Shown in pieces: positions 18,555 to 26,581 of a stretch of 64,000 nt of DNA (positions within the stretch are counted from its first letter, which is position 1; every line of letters starts with the position of its first letter). The notes beneath the pieces were generated by a model that was given only the letters and a program-made list of their open reading frames with translations, had not been told where the DNA came from and ran no database searches. The position numbers and the translations under genes are program-made. The DNA is taken from NCBI RefSeq assembly GCF_007860135.1, contig NZ_SJPV01000005.1, positions 45,785-109,784 of the forward strand, written 5' to 3'. The stretch comes from Novipirellula artificiosorum (GTDB lineage Bacteria; Planctomycetota; Planctomycetia; Pirellulales; Pirellulaceae).

Positions 18555-19415
18555 TCAAAGGCGGCAATTGGAAAGCGTCGTCTCAAAGATAGCCGAGGCA
18601 CCTAGAATCTCAAGCTTTTCCATCGCGTCAATCACCTCTTTGCGTTTTACCATCACACGGACACTGCACCACGCATCATCCTCGAGTGCATTGACGGTGG
18701 GCGAATCAAAACCTGGCGTGATCTGTTCTGCTTCGGCCAACTTGGTTCGCGGAACGTTGTATTCTAGCAGCGAGTAATCACGGGCAATCACCACGCCCTC
18801 AAGACGGCGTACCACGCGGTCGGCCGTCACTTGGTCGCGGCAATGGTCATTTTGAATCAAGACGGTCTCATAGAATCCGATCTCATCGAGAATCCGAAGT
18901 CGGTTCGCGGCCAACGTGCTGCCCGTTTCGACCAAATCGACAATCGCGTCGGCGACCCCGAGTTGAATCATGACTTCAACGCTACCGGTCAACGATACCA
19001 AATGGGCTTCCGCTCCATGGCCCGCCAAATAGCGTTCGGTGATCGTCGGAAAACTGGTGGCAATCCGTTTGGAGTCCAGTTGCGAGGCCGTCTTGATGGG
19101 CGCATCCTCAGGGATACAAACCGCCAAGCGGCAACGCCCCACCCCCAATTTCATTCGCAACTGCACGTCGGCAGCTGCTTCTTCGACCAAGTCACTACCG
19201 GTGATCCCCATGTCGATAGCTCCCTCGGCACAAAGGGTCGGAATGTCGTCGGTTCGAAGAAAGACCAGATCGATCGGCAGCCCACGGACCCGTGCGAACA
19301 AGCCACGCGATTGGCGGCGAAATTGCAAGCCCGCCTGGGTCAACAAATCGGTGGCGACATCGCACAAACGTCCTTTGCTTGGCAATCCAATGCGAAGATG
19401 CTTCTCTGTTTCCAA
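18555..19415 (-). CDS. hisG: ATP phosphoribosyltransferase, long form
   Basis: Catalyses the first step of histidine synthesis, ATP plus PRPP to phosphoribosyl-ATP. The 286-residue length and the C-terminal ACT-like regulatory domain (about 210-286, VKRKEVIDAMEKLEILGASAI region) mark the long, HisZ-independent form that histidine inhibits. Motifs visible are RIGLPSKGRL at the N-terminus and the PRPP loop DAIVDLVETGSTL. The start is a TTG at 19415, six bases after the hisE stop. No ATG is available in frame before residue 69, so the TTG start is well supported. Confidence 0.95.
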   Translation of the reverse strand: METEKHLRIGLPSKGRLCDVATDLLTQAGLQFRRQSRGLFARVRGLPIDLVFLRTDDIPTLCAEGAIDMGITGSDLVEEAAADVQLRMKLGVGRCRLAVCIPEDAPIKTASQLDSKRIATSFPTITERYLAGHGAEAHLVSLTGSVEVMIQLGVADAIVDLVETGSTLAANRLRILDEIGFYETVLIQNDHCRDQVTADRVVRRLEGVVIARDYSLLEYNVPRTKLAEAEQITPGFDSPTVNALEDDAWCSVRVMVKRKEVIDAMEKLEILGASAIFETTLSNCRL

Positions 19416-19421
19416 GGTGTA

Positions 19422-19778
19422 CTACTTTTCGCTTGAGTTGTGATTCGTTTTTCGGCTCGCCTTCTCGACCAGCCCCGATGTCCCTTCACGCCGTGCCAAT
19501 TCGGCAGCAACCTCGGTGAGGTCGACCCCTTTCCACGCCAACAGCACAAGGGTGTGGTAGACGAGATCGGCAGCCTCGTAAACAAAATGTGCGCGGCCCG
19601 TGTCTCCCGTCTCCAACGCGGCTTCAATCAGTTCTTCCGCCTCTTCCCGAACCTTCTGGCCAATCTTCGCCGCGCCCCCCTCCATCAGTTTGGTGGTGTA
19701 GGAACCCGAAGGACGCGTTTCGGCACGTTCGGCGAGCGTTTGCATCAAGCGCATCAGAGGATCGAGGGGTTCAGTCAT
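19422..19778 (-). CDS. hisE: phosphoribosyl-ATP pyrophosphatase
   Basis: Hydrolyses phosphoribosyl-ATP to phosphoribosyl-AMP, the second step of histidine synthesis. It is a stand-alone HisE of 118 residues from MTEPLDPL. The frame extends 18 codons upstream without family similarity. The MazG-like metal-binding helix EEAEELIEAAL and the later EAADLVYHTLVLL are intact. It is the first gene of the string, with hisG six bases downstream, so the first two enzymes of the pathway are coupled. Confidence 0.94.
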   Translation of the reverse strand: MTEPLDPLMRLMQTLAERAETRPSGSYTTKLMEGGAAKIGQKVREEAEELIEAALETGDTGRAHFVYEAADLVYHTLVLLAWKGVDLTEVAAELARREGTSGLVEKASRKTNHNSSEK

Positions 19779-19978
19779 TACAGCGTTCAGGCATGGGGGC
19801 GTCATGTGGAAAGTGGAGCGTGAACATGTCATACTTCGTTATCCGATAGCCTATTGTCCAGCCGCATCGTCGCCAACGTGGGGAGCTTGCGAAAACTTAT
19901 GTGCCATTATCGCGCGCTCAGACGTCGCAATGAGCCGACAGTTACGGGGCTAGGCGGTTTCGGGGTGAATCATTTCCT

Positions 19979-20133
19979 GCGGAAATGCCCATCCATCGGA
20001 ACGCGGTTTGCCCCAATTGGAACGCGATTGACACCGGCCGCAGCGGAATTTGCCACGATCGGAGCGGGGTTTGGCACCGGCCGGAACACGATTTGCCCAA
20101 GCTGCGGAACGCCGATTGCTCAAGATGCTGCGG
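19979..20133. repeat. degenerate short tandem repeats in the 421-bp hisE upstream spacer
   Basis: The spacer from 19779 to 20199 has no convincing gene. About seven imperfect units of roughly 16-25 bp, each built on a CGGAACGCGATTTGCCC-like core, follow one another (for example at 20000, 20019, 20044, 20060, 20082 and 20105). Both strands are open through it, but the repeat explains those frames. Confidence 0.6.
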
Positions 20134-20199
20134 GAAAACCGGTTGAGAGGGCAATGGGATGCCTTGGGTTGCAACGAACACTTTTTCGAGGAGCCAAAC

Positions 20200-20814
20200 A
20201 TGATTTCATCGAATCACGTCGCGGACGCCGATTCCATTGAAGTTGGACCGAACCGCGATTCCCACCTGGAAACACCACACTATTATCCGCACTCGATTCG
20301 CTTGATTCCCGATGCAACGATCAAGGACACGCTTCAGCAAGAGGTCGAACATCTCGACCGACGATTGCATCGCGTTCTGGACCGAGCGGATGGGCCGGCA
20401 CTGATCTTAGACGCGGTTGTTGTCGAACCCGAACTCCTGAAGCAAGCGGTGTTGCATTTCCCCAAAGCTCGGCCTGGCTTGTCGTGTCGAAACTTGATCA
20501 TGATCGTTCGCGAGTCTCAGTTACAGGACCCTCGTTGGCCTGCCTACCGAAAGTGGTTTCGTCATCAGCTGGACGCTCAAGGTTCCGAAGGCCAAATCGC
20601 ATGTCTGGTGTTACAGGAGGATTGTCCGGAAACCGCGGCGCTCGCGGTCTGGATCGCCCGGACGCAGAGCTTCATTGTGACCGACTCGCGAGGAATCTGT
20701 GAATTGGCTGCCGCACCGGTTGAGGCGTGGCCTCAAAGCAGTTGTTCGGAAGAAAGTTGGCTGCAACAGTTGTTTTGGCTTGCCAAGTTCGACATGCTAT
20801 CCGCGAATGGTTAA
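20200..20814 (+). CDS. conserved-looking protein of unknown function
   Basis: A 204-residue cytoplasmic protein that I do not recognise. The ATG at 20200 is chosen because GAGGAG lies just upstream. The frame extends another 50 codons upstream, through the tandem repeats. It has mixed alpha/beta character, with a predicted coiled or helical stretch near residues 45-65 (LQQEVEHLDRRLHRVLDRAD) and several cysteines in the second half. No signal peptide or membrane segment is present. Codon use and a good ribosome-binding site support it as a real gene. Confidence 0.6.
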   Translation: MISSNHVADADSIEVGPNRDSHLETPHYYPHSIRLIPDATIKDTLQQEVEHLDRRLHRVLDRADGPALILDAVVVEPELLKQAVLHFPKARPGLSCRNLIMIVRESQLQDPRWPAYRKWFRHQLDAQGSEGQIACLVLQEDCPETAALAVWIARTQSFIVTDSRGICELAAAPVEAWPQSSCSEESWLQQLFWLAKFDMLSANG

Positions 20815-21096
20815 GCCTAACTGCACAGCACCACTTCGGAGCGGAAACGTTACGAGTACAAGCTCGGAGCGCAAGCGAGTAGGTTTTGACGTCCGTAATT
20901 CACTCGCTTGTGTTTCGTGCTTGTTTGAAAAGAAAAGTGGCGTTGTCCAGCGAAGGGAGATCCCTGGTACGGTACTCGCTGTGCTCGATCCGTGATCGGG
21001 CACATGCGTGCTAGCGTCGACGAAGTTTGGGTCGTCAGCGGCAGCTCGCCAATTGCGGCTACGCCGCCCTGTAGGACCGTCAGCATTAAATTTTAG

Positions 21097-21163
21097 CGTA
21101 GTGGATTTCGCCAGAAATCCGTAACTCAAATGTTTTTAGGGACTTCTGGCGAAGTCCACTACG
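21097..21163. repeat. long imperfect inverted repeat
   Basis: Arms at 21097-21120 and 21139-21163 are complementary with two mismatches in 24 bases, around an 18-base loop. The arms begin CGTAGTGG and end CCACTACG. It lies in the 577-bp spacer 20815-21391, which holds no gene that I can support. The size and sharpness suggest a dispersed palindromic element rather than a terminator, since no T-run follows. Confidence 0.8.
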
Positions 21164-21237
21164 TCCCAACTCGCAGTTGTAACCTTGACGGTCCACTCGT
21201 ATTCCGACTCAGCTTGAATTGCGAGTAGGCGTTCGAA

Positions 21238-21301
21238 GTAGGGCCGGTTCCCACGGGCCAAATCACTTGGTAGGGCCGGTTCCCACCGGCCGAATCACTT
21301 G
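21238..21301. repeat. two tandem 32-bp direct repeats
   Basis: Units 21238-21269 and 21270-21301 both read GTAGGGCCGGTTCCCAC and end AATCACTTG, with two differences. A partial, inverted-looking copy (GGCCGGTAGGAAACGGCCC) follows at about 21309. Together with the inverted repeat at 21097 they fill the spacer before the small membrane protein gene. Confidence 0.8.
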
Positions 21302-21391
21302 AGAGTGTGGCCGGTAGGAAACGGCCCTTCCCGAAAATTGAGCTGCGGCGGAATACTAGAAATACACCACCCTAAAGAAGGAGTTGGATTG

Positions 21392-21640
21392 ATGAGAGGT
21401 TTTTTGTTTGCGATCGTCTTGTTGGTGCTGTTCTTAGTGTTCAGCGCATGGGCTGGCTGGTGGACGATGGAGTCCACCGAAAAAGACGCGAGCATTCGCA
21501 TTGATAAGACGGAGATCGAGAACGACACCGCCTCCCTTCGCGAGAGTGCGAAACGAATCGCCAAGGATGCCGCGCAAAAGATTGACGGGGCGATCGATTC
21601 CGAAAGCGAAACGGAAGCCGAACCGTTACCGGTGGAGTAG
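21392..21640 (+). CDS. small single-span membrane protein
   Basis: An 82-residue protein. An N-terminal membrane segment (residues 3-22, FLFAIVLLVLFLVFSAWAGW) is followed by a highly charged exposed tail with an acidic, Glu-rich end. AAGGAG eight bases upstream fixes the ATG at 21392. The upstream extension of the frame runs through repeats. The family is not recognised. The tail (TASLRESAKRIAKDAAQKI) looks amphipathic and could bind a partner. Confidence 0.68.
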   Translation: MRGFLFAIVLLVLFLVFSAWAGWWTMESTEKDASIRIDKTEIENDTASLRESAKRIAKDAAQKIDGAIDSESETEAEPLPVE

Positions 21641-21829
21641 CAGAACGTGGCAGCTCACCTCGCAGCAGAAACGCGACCCAGCCAGTTCTCACTTTGTCGA
21701 GGCGTTGCTCTACCCGGAGCTGACAAGATCCGCGTTCGGAGTGACTCCCCCCTAATTCCCCTCGCACGCTGAATCGTTCACAATCCACCCTTTCGATATT
21801 CTGTCTGTCCCCGATCCAGGTTCCTTGTC

Positions 21830-22792
21830 ATGCGTGTTCTTTCTGGCATCCAGCCCACGGGGCGTCCTCACTGGGGTAATTTTTTTGGTGCCATTCGCCA
21901 ATACATCGACTTGCAAGAAGATAACGACGGTTTCTACTTCATCGCCGATCTGCATGCACTGACGACGGTGCGCGACGCTGACGCGCTCCGACAGAACACG
22001 CTCGACGCGGCTTTGGATCTGTTGGCGTTGGGGCTCGATCCGCGGAATGCGACGTTGTTTATCCAATCGCATGTTCCGGAGGTCAGCGAGTTAACGTGGC
22101 TGTTGATGACCGTTGCTCCGATGGGGCTTCTGGAGCGGTGTCATGCCTACAAAGAAAAGAAGGCGAAAGGAATGACTGCGGACGCCGGATTGTTCACGTA
22201 TCCCGTGTTGATGGCGGCCGATATTTTGGCCTACGACTCGGAGGTTGTCCCGGTTGGCCAAGACCAAGTCCAGCACATTGAAGTGTGTCGAGATTTGGCG
22301 GGTAGTTTCAATCATGAATTTGGCGAGACCTTTGTGCTACCCAATGCGAAGACACTCGACCATGGCGCGAAGGTCCCCGGGACCGACGGGCAAAAGATGA
22401 GCAAAAGCTATGACAATACGCTTCCGTTGTTTGGCAATATCAAACAGATTCGCAAGCAGATCATGCGAATCACGACGGACAGTCGGCCAATGGAAGATCC
22501 CAAAGAGCCGGAGGAGGACCACCTGTTCCAGCTCTTCCGGCTGTTTGCCGCCGATGACGAAATCGAGGCGATGGCGGAAAAGTATCGGCAGGGTGGATTT
22601 GGTTACGGCGAAGTCAAAAAGGCCGTCGCTGAGGTGAGTGAAACCTATTTTGCCGAGGCGAGAACGCGACGAGAGGATTTGGAAGCGAACCTCGACTATG
22701 TCCACCATACCCTACGTGATGGTGCCAAGCGGGCCCGAGAAGTTGCCGCAACCGTATTGCACCGAGCCCAAACGGCGTGCGGTTTGCGTTAG
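21830..22792 (+). CDS. trpS: tryptophanyl-tRNA synthetase
   Basis: Charges tRNA-Trp in the cytoplasm. The 320-residue length is typical of bacterial TrpS. Class I signatures are PTGRPHWGN (HIGH equivalent at 14-17) and KMSKS at 189-193 in GQKMSKSYDN. The tryptophan-pocket region (MAADILAYDSEVVPVGQDQVQHIE) is intact. It is followed after about 100 bp by acpS and then a symporter gene on the same strand. Confidence 0.97.
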   Translation: MRVLSGIQPTGRPHWGNFFGAIRQYIDLQEDNDGFYFIADLHALTTVRDADALRQNTLDAALDLLALGLDPRNATLFIQSHVPEVSELTWLLMTVAPMGLLERCHAYKEKKAKGMTADAGLFTYPVLMAADILAYDSEVVPVGQDQVQHIEVCRDLAGSFNHEFGETFVLPNAKTLDHGAKVPGTDGQKMSKSYDNTLPLFGNIKQIRKQIMRITTDSRPMEDPKEPEEDHLFQLFRLFAADDEIEAMAEKYRQGGFGYGEVKKAVAEVSETYFAEARTRREDLEANLDYVHHTLRDGAKRAREVAATVLHRAQTACGLR

Positions 22793-22890
22793 AATGGAAG
22801 GTTGCCTAGCAGCGGTGCTGGGCACCTCCTTCTTGGTTTCTTCTTTGGTTTCGCGACGGCGTCACGAGACAACTTCAACCCACCAGGCAC

Positions 22891-23277
22891 ATGGCGATCC
22901 TTGGCGTCGGAACGGAAATTGTCGAATGTGTTCGCATCGCAAAGATGATTGAAACGCATGGGGAGCAGTTTCTCGAACGAGTTTATACCGCCAACGAGAT
23001 TGAGTACTGTGTCCAAACGGCGGACGCAACTCAGCACTTCGCGACTCGCTGGGCCGCCAAAGAGGCCGCGATGAAGGCGATGCGATGTCGCCACCAAGGC
23101 GTCCGTTGGACCGACATCGAAATCAGGGTCCACCCGGGCGAAGGCCCCTCCCTTTTGCTCACGGGAGCCGCCTCGTTGTGGGCTGAACAACATGGCATCG
23201 AAAAACTACACGTTTCACTTGGTGCCTGTCGCACGCACGCGACCGCTTATGTGATCGCCTCCGACGAATTGGATTGA
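22891..23277 (+). CDS. acpS: holo-acyl-carrier-protein synthase
   Basis: Transfers phosphopantetheine from CoA to acyl carrier protein. The 128-residue length is right for AcpS. Family motifs are GVGTEIVECVRI at the N-terminus and FATRWAAKEAAMKAM (the WxxKEA Mg/CoA helix). The usual metal-binding Asp of the first motif (GxDIVEI) is Glu9 here, a conservative change that should still bind Mg. It lies six bases before the symporter gene. Confidence 0.92.
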   Translation: MAILGVGTEIVECVRIAKMIETHGEQFLERVYTANEIEYCVQTADATQHFATRWAAKEAAMKAMRCRHQGVRWTDIEIRVHPGEGPSLLLTGAASLWAEQHGIEKLHVSLGACRTHATAYVIASDELD

Positions 23278-23283
23278 TTCACA

Positions 23284-24768
23284 ATGCTGCGTCTCGCCCT
23301 ACACTGGCAGATTCTGATCGGAATGCTGGCCGGGACCTTGATCGGTCTCGTTCTCAATATGACATGCTCGACCCGTTCGGTCGAAATTGCTGAATCGAGT
23401 CGATTGCCCAAAGGCATCGTTGCGGCAAACATTGACGATTCAAGTGCGTCGACCAGGATCCGCTACACGAATTCCGCGGGAACGACCATCGAGCGAACCA
23501 TTGACCCGGTTGACCGCAGCGAAAACGTGTTCCCATCGGTTGAGATGCTCGCACAATCGGATCCGATTGCGGTGCAGATTTATGAGCGGCACGGACAGAG
23601 TCTTGCCAAACGCGTGGGAGCATGGTTTTCGCGATTGGGCGGTTTGTTTTTAAGGATGCTGCAGATGGTTGCCGTGCCGTTGATCGTGACGTCCCTGATG
23701 ACGGGCGTGATCGGGCTCGGATCCTCAGCCGGCATTGGCCGCATGTTTCGCCGCACGATTGTTTACTATCTTTGCACGAGCATGTTGGCCATTACGACCG
23801 GATTGTTTGTCGTGAACGTGATCCGCCCGGGTCTTCGGGGTGAGGCGGTGAAGGTTGCCAAGGTGGAAACCAGCGATGCCGCTTCGCTGGTGGATGTGCT
23901 GTTTGCTCAATTGGAAGCGATGATTCCAAAGAACCCACTCTCCGCTCTCGTGGCGCCGAACTACTTGTCGATCATCGCCTTCACGATTGCCTTTTCGCTA
24001 TTCACGATCTCGGTTGGCGGACGAACCCAGGACCGGATCGGATCACTCGCAACGGCGGGATTTGAAGTGATGATGGCGATGACGATGGCGATCATTCGGT
24101 TGGCACCGGTGGGCGTTTTCTTTCTGATCGCCGCAGTCACGGCCACTCAGGGTGCCAATGTTTTCATGTCGCTAGCTTGGTACGTGGTCGCGGTCGCGTC
24201 GGCGTTATCGATTCACGCGTTGATCACGCTGCCGTTGATCGTCAAATTCGTTGCCAGACGCAGTCCGTTCGAATTCGCCAAGGCCATGTCGCCTGCATTG
24301 CTAACGGCGTTTAGTAGTGCTAGCAGCAATGGAACGCTGCCCTTGACCATGTCGAGCGTGGAAGAGCGAGCCGGCATCAGCAACCGAACAGGATCGTTTG
24401 TCTTGCCGCTTGGGGCCACAATCAATATGGATGGTACCGCGTTGTACGAAGCGGTCGCCGTGATCTTCATTGCCCAATTGCATTTCGGCATGAATCTGCC
24501 GCTGAGCCAACAAATCGTCGTCGCCATAACCGCATTGTTAGCCAGTGTCGGCGCGGCGGGCATTCCTCACGCGGGACTCGTGATGATGGCGATCATCTTG
24601 CACGCAGTTGGCTTGCCAATGGAGATGCAAGGAGTGATCTTGGCGGTCGATCGCGTTCTCGATATGGCTCGTACTGCCGTCAATGTGTGGAGCGACTCGT
24701 GCGGGTGTGCCGTCGTGGAAGCCTTGGAAGGGAACGACGCCTCGTTCAACGCAACGACGGATCGGTAA
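23284..24768 (+). CDS. dicarboxylate/amino acid:cation symporter (DAACS family)
   Basis: A 494-residue inner-membrane carrier of the GltP/DctA family, importing dicarboxylates or acidic amino acids with Na+ or H+. The re-entrant loop motif SSASSNGTLPLTMSS, the cation site NMDGTALYEAV and the later loop ASVGAAGIPHAG are present. About 85 residues of hydrophilic sequence (30-115) sit between the first and second membrane segments, longer than in E. coli relatives. The substrate cannot be decided. Its 3' end overlaps the convergent hydrolase gene by 23 bp. Confidence 0.93.
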   Translation: MLRLALHWQILIGMLAGTLIGLVLNMTCSTRSVEIAESSRLPKGIVAANIDDSSASTRIRYTNSAGTTIERTIDPVDRSENVFPSVEMLAQSDPIAVQIYERHGQSLAKRVGAWFSRLGGLFLRMLQMVAVPLIVTSLMTGVIGLGSSAGIGRMFRRTIVYYLCTSMLAITTGLFVVNVIRPGLRGEAVKVAKVETSDAASLVDVLFAQLEAMIPKNPLSALVAPNYLSIIAFTIAFSLFTISVGGRTQDRIGSLATAGFEVMMAMTMAIIRLAPVGVFFLIAAVTATQGANVFMSLAWYVVAVASALSIHALITLPLIVKFVARRSPFEFAKAMSPALLTAFSSASSNGTLPLTMSSVEERAGISNRTGSFVLPLGATINMDGTALYEAVAVIFIAQLHFGMNLPLSQQIVVAITALLASVGAAGIPHAGLVMMAIILHAVGLPMEMQGVILAVDRVLDMARTAVNVWSDSCGCAVVEALEGNDASFNATTDR

Positions 24769-26425
24769 GTTGTCGCTGAGCCAATTGCCAGTAGATCAGT
24801 TCGCCTTCGCGTCGAGCCATCAACATCCGCCGTTGGGCCGCTGGCAACCGTACACGCACCAACTCATACAAATCGCGGAGCATCGACTCGTTGTCGCCGT
24901 AGTAGCTATGGCCGAGCAGACTTAAGTCGATGCCGCTGACATCGATCGTTTCGACTCCCGGGACCACAACGATGTTTGCACCGCTCTCTCCTGCACGCGG
25001 ATAGCCGTGAACTTTCTTCGACGCAACCAGTGCTTGGTCATCGGACGAGGCGTACAAGGTGACTTGGTTAGAAACCTTTAATAAGGCCGGCGCGAGGTCG
25101 CGACGAAAACGGTCGGCGTCGACGTCGGGAGCCGCCAAGACGATACGATCGAACGGTGGCGGTGATGCTTCGTCTCGCTGCCATTGAATCTGCTGCATCG
25201 CGGCGGTCATCGCTCGGTTCCCCATGCTGTGAGCGACCACGTTGATGCTTTTGGCACCACTTTGTTCCGCCAAGTCCGTAAGGAATTGTTTCAGGTGCGT
25301 GATCGTCCACTCCGAGTTATTTTCGTCGATCGTGTAACCCATCAAGGAGGCTTGGCTTGGCCAGCTGTAACAAACCGGGACGCCCTCGAAAGGCAAATCG
25401 ACAGCGATTTGAGCGGTTCGCTGGACCGCCGACTCGAAGCTGACGTTGTAGCCATGAATGAAGACCAACAGATCGCCATCGGGCGATGCGGCAAGGGTTT
25501 CCGTCAACCGCTGCTGGAAATCGCTGCTTGCCAACTCAACCGCACGTGTCAGTACAATGTGCTCACGCTGATTTTCTTGCAGTTCGAACCGTAGCAAACT
25601 GGGACGCTCGACCAGGCCGCGTTGATGCGAATCCGGCACCGTCACCTCGCAAATGCCGCGAACTAGGCTTCCGCGATCCGAGCCGTACGTCACCCCATGT
25701 TTCTCGATATTGGCCTGACCCACGGCAACACACGCCGCGGCCAAACATCCGGTCAACCCACCCATCATCAACGCCACGTTGCCGGATCGTGTCCGTCCTC
25801 GGTACCAGAGCAGCCCGCCAAACAGCACCATTCCCAACGAACCAACGGACAGAAACAAGAAGGCTTCCTTTTGTCCCGTAATCTCATAGTCCGACAACGA
25901 AACCGCACCACGACTTCGGTCAGTTGCATAGAACACCTGGACCGTTGCAAAACCTTGTTCGGGGCTGTGTTCGGCACCGGCTGGAAGGTGTGATAAATGA
26001 TCGCCAGACCGGGTTCGTGCCGGCGAGCCCGCAGTTCCGAGCGGTACAGGCTTGGGGGTGGACGGGGCAGCAAGGGGCACATTCATCGATCGAGTCTCCA
26101 TCGGCGCTGACCGGATTCGCGGCATCGAGTCGATGGCGTCGACCTGGGGTTCCGAAGCGATGGCTTCCGCTGCGAAGTTTTCCGCGCTGGCAAACGCGGG
26201 ATCCTCGCTGGCCTCGACGCTCCATTCCGCTACCTCGCCCTGCTCGTAACTCGCTGCCGTCTCCATCGCTGCCGTCTCCATCGCTGTACTGCGGTCTTCT
26301 GTACTGCGGTCTTCTGTACTGCGTGCCGATTCCGCGGAGCAGCCAACAATGCTTGCAAACAACAGGGAACCGAAAAACACCACGATTGCGCTGCGCTGGT
26401 GTCGGACTTTTTCCAGGAATGTCAT
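24746..26425 (-). CDS. lipoprotein with DUF900 alpha/beta-hydrolase domain
   Basis: A 559-residue protein from the ATG at 26425, where a lipoprotein signal ends SIVGC. A 22-codon longer start is less likely. A variable Ser/Thr/Ala-rich region with pentapeptide repeats follows. Then come the DUF900 entry motif VQVFYATDRSR, two membrane segments (FLFLSVGSLGMVLFGGLLWY and MMGGLTGCLAAACVAVG), and the hydrolase core with VFIHGYNVSFE and the nucleophile elbow AHSMGN. The elbow Ser and the late DHSYYG-like segment (LLGHSYYGD) indicate an active esterase or lipase-like enzyme. It is divergent from the cytochrome gene. Confidence 0.85.
   Translation of the reverse strand: MTFLEKVRHQRSAIVVFFGSLLFASIVGCSAESARSTEDRSTEDRSTAMETAAMETAASYEQGEVAEWSVEASEDPAFASAENFAAEAIASEPQVDAIDSMPRIRSAPMETRSMNVPLAAPSTPKPVPLGTAGSPARTRSGDHLSHLPAGAEHSPEQGFATVQVFYATDRSRGAVSLSDYEITGQKEAFLFLSVGSLGMVLFGGLLWYRGRTRSGNVALMMGGLTGCLAAACVAVGQANIEKHGVTYGSDRGSLVRGICEVTVPDSHQRGLVERPSLLRFELQENQREHIVLTRAVELASSDFQQRLTETLAASPDGDLLVFIHGYNVSFESAVQRTAQIAVDLPFEGVPVCYSWPSQASLMGYTIDENNSEWTITHLKQFLTDLAEQSGAKSINVVAHSMGNRAMTAAMQQIQWQRDEASPPPFDRIVLAAPDVDADRFRRDLAPALLKVSNQVTLYASSDDQALVASKKVHGYPRAGESGANIVVVPGVETIDVSGIDLSLLGHSYYGDNESMLRDLYELVRVRLPAAQRRMLMARREGELIYWQLAQRQLTDPSLR
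26251..26323. repeat. in-frame 15-bp tandem repeats in the hydrolase gene
   Basis: Two adjacent minisatellites are seen. TCGCTGCCGTCTCCA occurs at 26251 and 26266, and TGTACTGCGGTCTTC at 26285 and 26300, with a partial third copy at 26315. On the minus strand they encode repeated METAA and STEDR pentapeptides just after the lipid-attachment cysteine. Confidence 0.85.
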
Positions 26426-26581
26426 GAGAACCGTATCCAGAGGGGCCAAATGGAACACCGGTCCCGATTGTCTAAGATTATGATTATTCAAATCAAGATG
26501 ATCTGTCGCAGCGCGACGGATTCGCGTGAAAATGCCTCAAGGTTTTTTGTGACTGCACGACGACAGTAGCGATTGGGTAAA

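Noticed and set aside
19854..20240. Frame with CPSCG and repeated IGTR peptides upstream of the 20200 gene
   Set aside because: The peptides follow the degenerate DNA repeat, and the better start with a ribosome-binding site at 20200 is in another frame.
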